From: Clostridia bacterium
Lineage (GTDB): Bacteria; Bacillota; Clostridia; Peptostreptococcales; Anaerovoracaceae
NCBI GenBank assembly: GCA_024403005.1
Contig: JAKSSQ010000014.1
Location: 1-15,868, forward strand
Direction of reading: 5' to 3'
Length of the DNA stretch: 15,868 bases
Shown here piece by piece: positions 7,007 to 14,320 of this stretch. Every line of letters begins with the position of its first letter. Position 1 is the first letter of the stretch. The position numbers and the translations under genes are program-made. The notes below the pieces were generated by a model. That model was given only the letters and a program-made list of their open reading frames with translations. It searched no databases and was not told the DNA's origin.

Positions 7007-7798
7007 ATGAGAGAGATTAGCTCAAAAGACAACAAAATAGTGAAAACAGCGGCTTCTCTTTCGGAGAAAAAGAACCGGGATGCTTTAGGCCTTTACCTCA
7101 TCGAAGGGCCGAATCTGGTCCGTGAAGCCCTCCAGCAGGGCATAAGCCTGAAATTCGTCTTTACCTGGGCCGGAGCGCGCAGCGAGGAAACGGAGGAAAT
7201 CCTCCGGCTTGCTGAAAAATGCGATTCGGCCGTATATGTTTTATCCGATGATTGCTTCAGCCGCATAAAACAGACTGAAAACCCGCAGGGCATCATCGCC
7301 GTAGGCGAAGAAAAGTACTGCACGGAAGAGCAATTCTTTGCGGATAAAGATTCGAACATCCTCGTCCTGGACCGCATCCAGGATCCGGGAAATCTGGGAA
7401 CCATGCTCAGAACCGCAGAAGGCTGCGGGTTCAAGGGTGCACTCCTGGTAAAGGGCTGTGCAGACCCCTTCGGACCTAAAGCTGTAAGGTCTTCTGCCGG
7501 ATGCGTTTTCCGATTTCCGTTGCTGCCCTGTGACAGTCCGGCCCACGGCCTGGAAATTCTAGCAAGGCAGCGTAAAAACGTCTACACCGCGGATATGGAC
7601 GGCACAGCGTGCTACGACGCTGCATTGGCTCACAACTGCGCTCTCGTAATCGGAAACGAAGGAAACGGTGCAGACCAGAAATTCAAAGACAATTCGGAGC
7701 GTGTTTCCATCCCTCAGGAAGGGAATACGGAATCCTTAAACGCAGCGCTCGCTGCAGGAATAATCATGTACGAATCGCTCAGGCAGCGCCGGGCGTAA
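7007..7798 (+). CDS. TrmH/SpoU-family 23S rRNA 2'-O-ribose methyltransferase (YsgA/RlmP-like)
   Basis: SPOUT-class enzyme that uses S-adenosylmethionine to methylate a ribose in RNA. The 263-residue protein has an N-terminal substrate-binding domain (Y-L-I-E-G-P-N-L-V-R-E-A, 30-41) and the three SpoU motifs: L-D-R-I-Q-D-P-G-N-L-G-T-M-L-R-T-A (121-137), L-V-I-G-N-E-G-N-G (213-221) and I-P-Q-E-G-N-T-E-S-L-N-A-A-L-A-A-G-I (235-252). Motif 3 has Gln where Met is usual. In Bacillus subtilis the gene directly before pheST is ysgA, described as RlmP, which modifies G2553 of the A-loop; the same place here makes that the best specific guess, but paralogues exist. I chose ATG 7007 because the family begins near this point; an open frame extends back to 6935 across the palindrome. 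The Shine-Dalgarno is weak. Codon use is looser than in its neighbours. Confidence 0.88.
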   Translation: MREISSKDNKIVKTAASLSEKKNRDALGLYLIEGPNLVREALQQGISLKFVFTWAGARSEETEEILRLAEKCDSAVYVLSDDCFSRIKQTENPQGIIAVGEEKYCTEEQFFADKDSNILVLDRIQDPGNLGTMLRTAEGCGFKGALLVKGCADPFGPKAVRSSAGCVFRFPLLPCDSPAHGLEILARQRKNVYTADMDGTACYDAALAHNCALVIGNEGNGADQKFKDNSERVSIPQEGNTESLNAALAAGIIMYESLRQRRA

Positions 7799-7813
7799 AA
7801 ATACGGAGGAAAT

Positions 7814-8836
7814 ATGAAAGAAAAGCTTAAACAGATGATGCTCGATGCAGAAACCAAGATGCTTGCACTGGGAAGCCTGCAGGAAGCAGAAGAAATGAGA
7901 GTAAAGCTTCTTGGTAAGAAGGGTGAACTCACCGAAATCCTTCGCTCCATGAAGGATCTGGCACCGGAAGAAAGAAAGATTCTGGGCCAGGCTGCCAACG
8001 AAGCAAGAAATACAATCGAAACAGCACTCAACGAAAAGATGGAATTCTTCCGCAGCAAGCAGAAGGAAATGGAACTTGCCAAGGAAACCATCGATGTTAC
8101 AGAACCCGGCGTTCCCTCTGAACTCGGACACAAGCACCTGCTCAACTCTGTAATCGACGAAATCACAGAAATCTTCCGTTCCATGGGCTTCTCCGTTGCA
8201 GAAGGCCCCGAAGTTGAAACAGTTTTCAACAACTTCGACGCTCTTAACGCAGACGAAAACCACCCTGCAAGAGACATGACAGACACATTCTACATCACAG
8301 AAGATGTTCTGCTCAGAACTCAGACTTCTCCCGTACAGGTAAGAACTCTGAAGTCTTCCAAGCCCCCCATCAAGGTTATTTCCCCGGGACGCGTATTCCG
8401 CTGCGATACACCTGACGCAACACATTCCCCCATGTTCCACCAGATCGAAGGCCTCGTTGTAGACGAAGACATTACAATGGCAGACCTGAAGGGTGTACTC
8501 GACAGTGTTGCAAAGCAGATGTTCGGACCCGAAACAAGAACAAAGTTCCGTCCTCACCACTTCCCGTTCACAGAACCTTCCGCTGAAATGGACGTATCCT
8601 GCTTCAAGTGTGGCGGCAAGGGCTGCAACGTATGCAAGGGCAGCGGCTGGATTGAAATCCTCGGCTGCGGTATGGTTCACCCCGCAGTACTCAAAGTTGG
8701 CGGCGTAGATACTGAAAAATACACAGGCTTCGCTTTCGGTCTCGGCGCAGAACGTATCGCAATGCTCAAGTACGGTGTAGACGACATCCGTCTCATGTAC
8801 GAAAACGACATTCGTTTCGTAAAGCAGTTCAGATAG
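7814..8836 (+). CDS. pheS: PheS, phenylalanyl-tRNA synthetase alpha subunit
   Basis: Catalytic alpha subunit of the alpha2-beta2 class IIc synthetase that charges tRNA-Phe. The 340-residue protein opens with a coiled-coil arm that binds tRNA (about 1-90), then the class II core: H-P-A-R-D-M-T-D-T-F-Y and L-L-R-T-Q-T-S-P-V-Q (Ser and Gln that hold phenylalanine), motif 2 F-H-Q-I-E-G-L-V, and motif 3 T-G-F-A-F-G-L-G-A-E-R (304-314), keeping the alanine that sets side-chain specificity. A Cys-rich insert C-x-x-C-G-G-K-G-C-x-x-C-K-G-S-G-W is present, as in many Bacillota. The motif 1 entry, usually P-G-R then H-P-L/V, reads P-G-V and K-H-L here. GGAGGA (7805-7810) lies three bases before the ATG. 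The gene follows the methyltransferase by 15 bases. Confidence 0.97.
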   Translation: MKEKLKQMMLDAETKMLALGSLQEAEEMRVKLLGKKGELTEILRSMKDLAPEERKILGQAANEARNTIETALNEKMEFFRSKQKEMELAKETIDVTEPGVPSELGHKHLLNSVIDEITEIFRSMGFSVAEGPEVETVFNNFDALNADENHPARDMTDTFYITEDVLLRTQTSPVQVRTLKSSKPPIKVISPGRVFRCDTPDATHSPMFHQIEGLVVDEDITMADLKGVLDSVAKQMFGPETRTKFRPHHFPFTEPSAEMDVSCFKCGGKGCNVCKGSGWIEILGCGMVHPAVLKVGGVDTEKYTGFAFGLGAERIAMLKYGVDDIRLMYENDIRFVKQFR

Positions 8837-8849
8837 GGGGTAGGAAAGA

Positions 8850-11294
8850 ATGTTAGCACCAATCAAATGGATTGAAGAATATACAGACATTAACGTCGGT
8901 GTTCAGGAATTCTGCGACAGAATGATCATGTCCGGTTCCAACCTGGAAACCGTAGACTATTACAACAAGGACATCGAAAAGGTTGTAATCGGTAAGATTT
9001 TAAGCGTAGAAAAGCACCCCCAGGCAGATAAGCTGGTAGTGTGCAAGCTGGACGTAGGCCAGGCTGAACCCGTGCAGATCTGCACAGGCGCTGAAAACAT
9101 CAGACCGGGAGTATCCGAAGGAAAGTTCGTTCCCGTTGCTCTCGACGGCGCTAAGGTTCCCGGACCTCTCCACGGCAAGCCCAAGGTAGAAGGCGGCGAA
9201 TACATCCACGCAGGCGAACTCCGCGGCATGGCTTCCAACGGCATGATGTGCAACTGCAGCGAACTGGGCTTCCCCGACAAGATCGTTCCCTACAGAGACA
9301 AGGACGGCATCTGGATTCTCGACGGCGAATACACACCCGGTACAGACATCCTGGAAGCTCTCGACCTTAACGATCCCGCAATCGACTTCGAAATCACACC
9401 CAACAGACCCGACTGCCTCTCCATGATCGGTATGGCAAGAGAAGCTGCTGCTACTTTCGGTACAGAACTCAGATATCCCGAAACAGAATGCAAGAACGTA
9501 GCTCCCGAAAAGAGCGAAGACTACATTCAGGTTGAAATCAAGCGCCCCGACCTCTGCAAGAGATACTGCTGCAGAGTAATCAAGGACATCAAGGTTGAAC
9601 AGTCTCCCTGGTGGCTCCAGAAGTACCTCATGTTCGCAGGTATGAGACCCATCAACAACATCGTAGACATTACAAACTTCGTAATGCTCGAATACGGCCA
9701 GCCCATCCACGCGTTCGATATCAGAACCGTTGCAGGCGGAAAGATCATCGTAGATGCAGCTAAGGAAGGCGACAAGTTCGTAACTCTCGACGGAAACGAA
9801 AGAACTCTCCAGGAAGGCATGCTCACAATCAGAGACACAGAAAAGGCTCTGGCTCTGGCAGGCGTAATGGGCGGTCTCAACTCCGAAATCGAAGCAGATA
9901 CAACAACAGTACTCATCGAATCCGCTAACTTCCTTGGCGACAGCGTAAGAAAGACATCCAAGAAGCTGGGTATGAGAACAGAAGCTTCCTCCAGATTCGA
10001 AAAGGGCATCGACCCCAACCTCGCTAAGGCTGCATGCGACAGAGTATGCTATCTTATCGAACTCGTTGGCGGCGGTACAGTTCTTACAGGCGATGTAGAC
10101 GTATATCCCGTTGTAGAAGAAGCTAAGACTCTCGACGTAAGAGTATCCAGAATCAACAAGGTTCTCGGCATTAACCTGCCCGGACAGCAGATGGTTGATT
10201 ACTTCAAGGGTCTGGAAATGGAAGCTGAACTTAATGGCGACATCATTACAGTTACACCTCCCACAATCCGTCAGGACCTCAACATCGAAGAAGACTACGT
10301 AGAAGAAGTTGCAAGAATGTACGGCTACGACATGCTGCCCGTAACTCTGCCCAGATCTTCAAACGAATCCAAGATTTCCGACTCCCTGGCTATGAGAAAT
10401 ACAGCTAAGGCTGCTCTCATCGGCATGGGTGTTAACGAATTCCTTACATACAGCTTCGTATCTCCCAAGGCTCTGGATAAGGTACATGTAGCTGCAGACA
10501 GCCCCAGAAGACAGATGGTTAAGCTCATCAACCCGCTGGGCGAAGATACTTCCGTTATGAGAACAATGATTCTCCCCAACATGATGGAAGTTCTGTCCAC
10601 AAACTTCTCCAGAAAGGCAGAAGCTGTAAGCGGTTTCGAACTCGGCAATACATTCTATAACACAGGCAAGGGCGAAGACGGAGTTCCCGAAGAAAGATTT
10701 GCTCTCTGCGTTGCATGCTACGGCAAGGACGAAACATTCTTCACACTCAAGGGCAAGATCCAGGAACTCATGACAATCCTCGGCGTTAAGAACCTTGAAT
10801 TCACAGCAGATAAGGAAGATCCCAGCTTCCACCCCGGCCGCTGCGCAAAGATGTACTCCGGCGAAACATACATCGGAACTATGGGTCAGGTTCACCCCTC
10901 CGTTGCTGAAGGTTACAACATCGAAACAGCTGTATACGCTGCAGAAATCGACTTCAACGCATGCATGGAAATCGCTGAAACAGAAATCAGATACACACCG
11001 CTTCCCAAGTATCCCGCTATGGTAAGAGACTTCTCCATGGTAGTTAAGGAAGAAGTAGCTGTAGGCGAACTGGAAAAGACTATCCGCGCTAACGCAGGCG
11101 ATCTTCTCGAAGATGTTAAGCTCTTCGACGTTTACAGAGGTGCACCCGTACTTCCCGGACACAAGAGCTGCGCATTCTCCCTCACATACAGATCCAAGGA
11201 ACGCACACTCAAGGAAAGCGAAGTTAACGAAATCAACCAGAAGGTGCTCGTTGCGCTCAAGGATGAATACAACGCAGTTTTAAGAGAAATCTAA
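8850..11294 (+). CDS. pheT: PheT, phenylalanyl-tRNA synthetase beta subunit
   Basis: Beta subunit of PheRS; it does not catalyse aminoacylation but binds and positions tRNA-Phe and edits misacylated Tyr-tRNA. The 814-residue length is standard. Domains in order: N-terminal B1 with an EMAP/OB-type tRNA-binding fold (about 39-155, H-P-Q-A-D-K-L at 56-62), B3/B4 editing domain from about 205 (after E-I-T-P-N-R-P-D-C-L-S, 181-191), B5 domain around 405-480, a catalytic-like core, and the C-terminal FDX-ACB anticodon-binding domain (about 715-814, Y-P-A-M-V-R-D-F-S to the end). Thirteen bases separate it from pheS, with GGGGGTAGGAAAG as ribosome binding site. Codon choice is strongly biased (Thr ACA, Lys AAG, Glu GAA), which leaves few stop triplets on the opposite strand. 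Confidence 0.98.
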   Translation: MLAPIKWIEEYTDINVGVQEFCDRMIMSGSNLETVDYYNKDIEKVVIGKILSVEKHPQADKLVVCKLDVGQAEPVQICTGAENIRPGVSEGKFVPVALDGAKVPGPLHGKPKVEGGEYIHAGELRGMASNGMMCNCSELGFPDKIVPYRDKDGIWILDGEYTPGTDILEALDLNDPAIDFEITPNRPDCLSMIGMAREAAATFGTELRYPETECKNVAPEKSEDYIQVEIKRPDLCKRYCCRVIKDIKVEQSPWWLQKYLMFAGMRPINNIVDITNFVMLEYGQPIHAFDIRTVAGGKIIVDAAKEGDKFVTLDGNERTLQEGMLTIRDTEKALALAGVMGGLNSEIEADTTTVLIESANFLGDSVRKTSKKLGMRTEASSRFEKGIDPNLAKAACDRVCYLIELVGGGTVLTGDVDVYPVVEEAKTLDVRVSRINKVLGINLPGQQMVDYFKGLEMEAELNGDIITVTPPTIRQDLNIEEDYVEEVARMYGYDMLPVTLPRSSNESKISDSLAMRNTAKAALIGMGVNEFLTYSFVSPKALDKVHVAADSPRRQMVKLINPLGEDTSVMRTMILPNMMEVLSTNFSRKAEAVSGFELGNTFYNTGKGEDGVPEERFALCVACYGKDETFFTLKGKIQELMTILGVKNLEFTADKEDPSFHPGRCAKMYSGETYIGTMGQVHPSVAEGYNIETAVYAAEIDFNACMEIAETEIRYTPLPKYPAMVRDFSMVVKEEVAVGELEKTIRANAGDLLEDVKLFDVYRGAPVLPGHKSCAFSLTYRSKERTLKESEVNEINQKVLVALKDEYNAVLREI

Positions 11295-11309
11295 GGAAAG
11301 GACCCGGCA

Positions 11310-11927
11310 ATGAACGAAAGAAACACAGTTGCCGTAAAGATTTACGGCCAGGAGTATAATATCTCCGGCGAAATGCCCAGAGAATACATCATGAAGGTTT
11401 CCGATTACGTTGACAGCAAAATGCGCGAAATCGGAGAAGGCTACACCGGAAGTGCTACAGCTGTTGCAGTTCTTGCCGCAGTAAACATTTCCGACGAATA
11501 CTTCAAGAGAGAAGCAGACATCGAAGCGCTCACAGAAAAGAACGCCCAGATGGTAAGCGAAACTCAGCGTTATTCCATGCTGTGGGATGAAGCCAAGGAA
11601 AACCTTGCAAGATACAAGGAAGAAATGGCAGGAAACCGTCAGCAGCAGGAAGAAAACATCCGCACTATTGCAGAAAAGAACGACCGTCTGCAGGCCATGA
11701 GCGAACACGTTAACGAACTCATGGGCCACAACGACGTTTTAAGAGCCAGAGTCGAAGAACTTACAAACCAGCTTAACAGCGTGCAGGCTGCACCCATGGA
11801 AGCTGAAAAGACCATCAACGATCTGGAAGCAAAGTGCAGAGATATCGAAAGCAGTTTCTTCGATATCCAGATGGAAAATATTCACCTTAAGAACGAAGTT
11901 GAAGAACTTCGCAGAAGATTAGGATAA
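11310..11927 (+). CDS. zapA: ZapA-family cell division protein with long coiled-coil extension
   Basis: ZapA binds FtsZ in the cytoplasm and bundles its filaments at midcell. The first about 90 residues match the ZapA fold: V-A-V-K-I-Y-G-Q-E-Y-N-I-S-G, Y-I-M-K-V-S-D-Y-V-D-S-K-M-R-E-I and an A-V-L-A-A-V-N-I-S-D-E-Y-F helix that leads into a coiled coil. The remaining 115 residues are a Glu, Gln, Asn and Arg-rich coiled coil to the C-terminus. At 205 residues it is about twice the length of the Bacillus protein (about 85). Longer forms are seen in Clostridia. AAGGAAAG (11293-11300) is nine bases before ATG. It is between pheT and mutS2, the same neighbourhood as in Bacillus, where cvpA and polX are also present; they are missing here. 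Confidence 0.85.
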   Translation: MNERNTVAVKIYGQEYNISGEMPREYIMKVSDYVDSKMREIGEGYTGSATAVAVLAAVNISDEYFKREADIEALTEKNAQMVSETQRYSMLWDEAKENLARYKEEMAGNRQQQEENIRTIAEKNDRLQAMSEHVNELMGHNDVLRARVEELTNQLNSVQAAPMEAEKTINDLEAKCRDIESSFFDIQMENIHLKNEVEELRRRLG

Positions 11928-11931
11928 AACT

Positions 11932-14316
11932 ATGAACGATAAAGCGCTGCAGGTGCTGGAATACAATAAAATAATTGAAATGCTGGCCCAGCAGTGCTGT
12001 TCTCAGATTACACGCGAAAAGGTCAGAGCTCTGAGGCCTTCCAGAAAGATCCGCTGGATCAACGACGAGCTTCAGGGCACTGACGAAGCTGTGCAGGTTA
12101 TTTTACGCAAGGGCACGCCGCCCCTCGGTTCATTTTACGATGTATCGGGTCTTGCCCACCTGGCAGCCAAGGGCGGAAGCTTAACTCCGAAGCAGCTTCT
12201 GGAGATTTCCTATAACCTTACTTCCGCCAGAAAAACAGAGCATTTTCTAGTAACAGACGAACTGCGGCCGCTTTCCACCATCCAGGGATTAGCGTCCGCA
12301 ATTTCCGTTTTATCAAGGCTGGAGGAAGAGATTAACCGCTGCATTATTTCGGAGGACGAAATAGCAGACAGTGCCAGCCCCGAGCTCCACAGAATACGCA
12401 GAAGCATACTGCGCCAGAACGAAGCCATAAGGCAGAAGATTCAGAAGATGGTTGGGTCAGCGGAAAACCAGGCCTTCCTGCAGGACGCAATAGTTACAAT
12501 GCGCCAGGGCAGGTACGTAATCCCCGTAAAGGCGGAGCACAAGTCCAGGGTTTCCGGCATAGTCCACGACCAGAGTTCTTCCGGTGCGACCCTGTTTATT
12601 GAACCCCAGGCCATCGTTACCATGAACAACGAGCTCCGCGAGCTGGAACTGGCGGAAAAGCAGGAAATCCTAAAGATTTTAAAGGAACTTTCCGAATCCG
12701 TAGGTTTAAGCGAGCTCGCAATCAAGGCAAATCAGGACATCCTCTACAAGCTGGACTACCTGTTTGCAAAAGGCCGCCTGGCTCTTAGCATGAACGCATC
12801 CAGACCCGCCATGAACGAAGACGGATACGTTAAGATAAGAAAAGGCCGCCATCCCCTTATAAATCCGAAAAAAGTCGTCCCCATCGATGTAGAGATCGGA
12901 GGCGATTACAATACATTGGTCATCACAGGACCAAACACCGGCGGTAAGACCGTAACATTAAAGACCGTCGGGCTGCTTTGCTTAATGGCTCAGGCAGGCA
13001 TGTTCGTTCCTGCCGGAGACGGCACGACGCTCCCCGTCTACGACAATATCTTCGCGGATATCGGAGACGAGCAGAGCATAGAGCAGAGCCTTTCCACGTT
13101 CTCGTCCCACATGATAAACATCGTGGACATCGTAAAGCACGCAGGAAAGGGCACTCTCGTTCTGGTGGACGAACTGGGCGCCGGCACTGACCCAACGGAA
13201 GGTGCGGCTCTCGCAATGGCTATACTCGATACCCTCTACAACAAAGGAGTTAAGAGCATCGCCACAACCCACTACACAGAACTCAAGAAATACGCGATAT
13301 CCACGCCGGGTGTGCAGAACGCTTCCATGCAGTTCGATGTGGAAACTCTGTCCCCGACATACAGGCTTATAACAGGTGTCCCAGGAAAGTCCAACGCCTT
13401 TGAAATTTCAAGGAAACTGGGCCTTCCCGAAGGAATTATCGACGAAGCCAAAGGCCTGCTGGAAACAGGCGACATAGCCTTCGAAGATGTGCTTACATCC
13501 ATCGAAACGGATAAGCAGGCTGCTGAAGGCGAACGCATCCAGGCTGAAAATCTGCGAAGGGAAATGGCTAAGCAGAAGGAACGCATGGAAAAGCTGGAAG
13601 AACAGCTCCGCGCCCGCAAGGAAGAACTTCTGGAAGAAGCCAAGGAAGAAGCTCGCGGCATTCTGGACGAAGCCAGAGAAACCGTTGCGCAGATTCAGAA
13701 GGAAATCGAAGAGGCAAGGCTCGATGCCGAGGCTTCTGCAGAGCACAGGCTCAACAGGAGCATAGAAGAAGGCAAGAAGCGCCTTAAGGAATCCAAGAAG
13801 AAGCACGCTGCAAAGGTAAGGAATACGGAAAACCCCGAACCGCCCGACGCAGACGAAGTTCAGATAGGTGCAAGGGTAAACGTGCTTTCCGTATCTCAGA
13901 AAGCTACAGTTCTCACGCTTCCCGATGCCAAAGGCGACTTTATGGTTCAGGTCGGCAGCTTAAAGCTCTCCGTAAACCTGAAGGGGGTCACCCTGGTGCA
14001 GGAAAACGTTACGGAAAAGCAGCGTAAGAAGACCATGTACTCCAGGATTAACCTGGCAAAGTCCATGACAGTGCCTCTTTCCATAAACGTAGTAGGTCAG
14101 AATCTGGACGATGCGACATTAAATGTAGACAAATATCTGGACGATGCCTTTATGGCAGGGCTGGAGACTGTAACCATTATTCACGGCAGGGGCGCAGGCA
14201 TCCTCCGCGACGGTCTGGCGCAGCTGTTCAGACATCATAAACACGTAAAAGAATTCCACAAGGGTGAATATAAAGAAGGCGGCGATGGAGTAACCATCGT
14301 AACCATTAGAAGGTGA
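11932..14316 (+). CDS. mutS2: MutS2 (endonuclease MutS2 / RqcU), ATPase with C-terminal Smr domain
   Basis: MutS2 proteins lack the mismatch-recognition domain of MutS. In Bacillus subtilis MutS2 acts on recombination and has also been described as a ribosome-splitting factor (RqcU). The 794-residue protein has the clamp/lever region (about 1-290), the ABC-type ATPase with Walker A G-P-N-T-G-G-K-T (333-340), D-I-G-D-E-Q-S-I-E-Q-S-L-S-T-F-S, Walker B L-V-L-V-D-E-L-G-A-G-T-D (409-420) and T-T-H-Y-T-E-L-K, a highly charged coiled coil (about 490-630), a KOW-like beta segment (about 640-690) and the Smr domain (about 715-794) with H-G-R-G (751-754) intact. The first Smr motif, normally L-D-L-R-G, reads I-N-V-V-G (718-722). 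The start follows zapA by four bases, with AGGA inside the zapA stop region. Confidence 0.96.
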   Translation: MNDKALQVLEYNKIIEMLAQQCCSQITREKVRALRPSRKIRWINDELQGTDEAVQVILRKGTPPLGSFYDVSGLAHLAAKGGSLTPKQLLEISYNLTSARKTEHFLVTDELRPLSTIQGLASAISVLSRLEEEINRCIISEDEIADSASPELHRIRRSILRQNEAIRQKIQKMVGSAENQAFLQDAIVTMRQGRYVIPVKAEHKSRVSGIVHDQSSSGATLFIEPQAIVTMNNELRELELAEKQEILKILKELSESVGLSELAIKANQDILYKLDYLFAKGRLALSMNASRPAMNEDGYVKIRKGRHPLINPKKVVPIDVEIGGDYNTLVITGPNTGGKTVTLKTVGLLCLMAQAGMFVPAGDGTTLPVYDNIFADIGDEQSIEQSLSTFSSHMINIVDIVKHAGKGTLVLVDELGAGTDPTEGAALAMAILDTLYNKGVKSIATTHYTELKKYAISTPGVQNASMQFDVETLSPTYRLITGVPGKSNAFEISRKLGLPEGIIDEAKGLLETGDIAFEDVLTSIETDKQAAEGERIQAENLRREMAKQKERMEKLEEQLRARKEELLEEAKEEARGILDEARETVAQIQKEIEEARLDAEASAEHRLNRSIEEGKKRLKESKKKHAAKVRNTENPEPPDADEVQIGARVNVLSVSQKATVLTLPDAKGDFMVQVGSLKLSVNLKGVTLVQENVTEKQRKKTMYSRINLAKSMTVPLSINVVGQNLDDATLNVDKYLDDAFMAGLETVTIIHGRGAGILRDGLAQLFRHHKHVKEFHKGEYKEGGDGVTIVTIRR

Positions 14317-14320
14317 AACT

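Noticed and set aside
7736..8890. 384-codon open frame on the minus strand
   Set aside because: It is antisense to pheS and the end of the methyltransferase gene, a by-product of few TTA, CTA and TCA codons in pheS.
9000..11162. Several long minus-strand frames (for example 9000-9710 and 10359-11162)
   Set aside because: All are antisense to pheT, with low-complexity Cys, Val and Phe composition and no ribosome binding sites.
12982..13272. Overlapping short frames on both strands in the MutS2 ATPase region
   Set aside because: They cover the Walker A/B coding sequence of mutS2 and show no independent signals.
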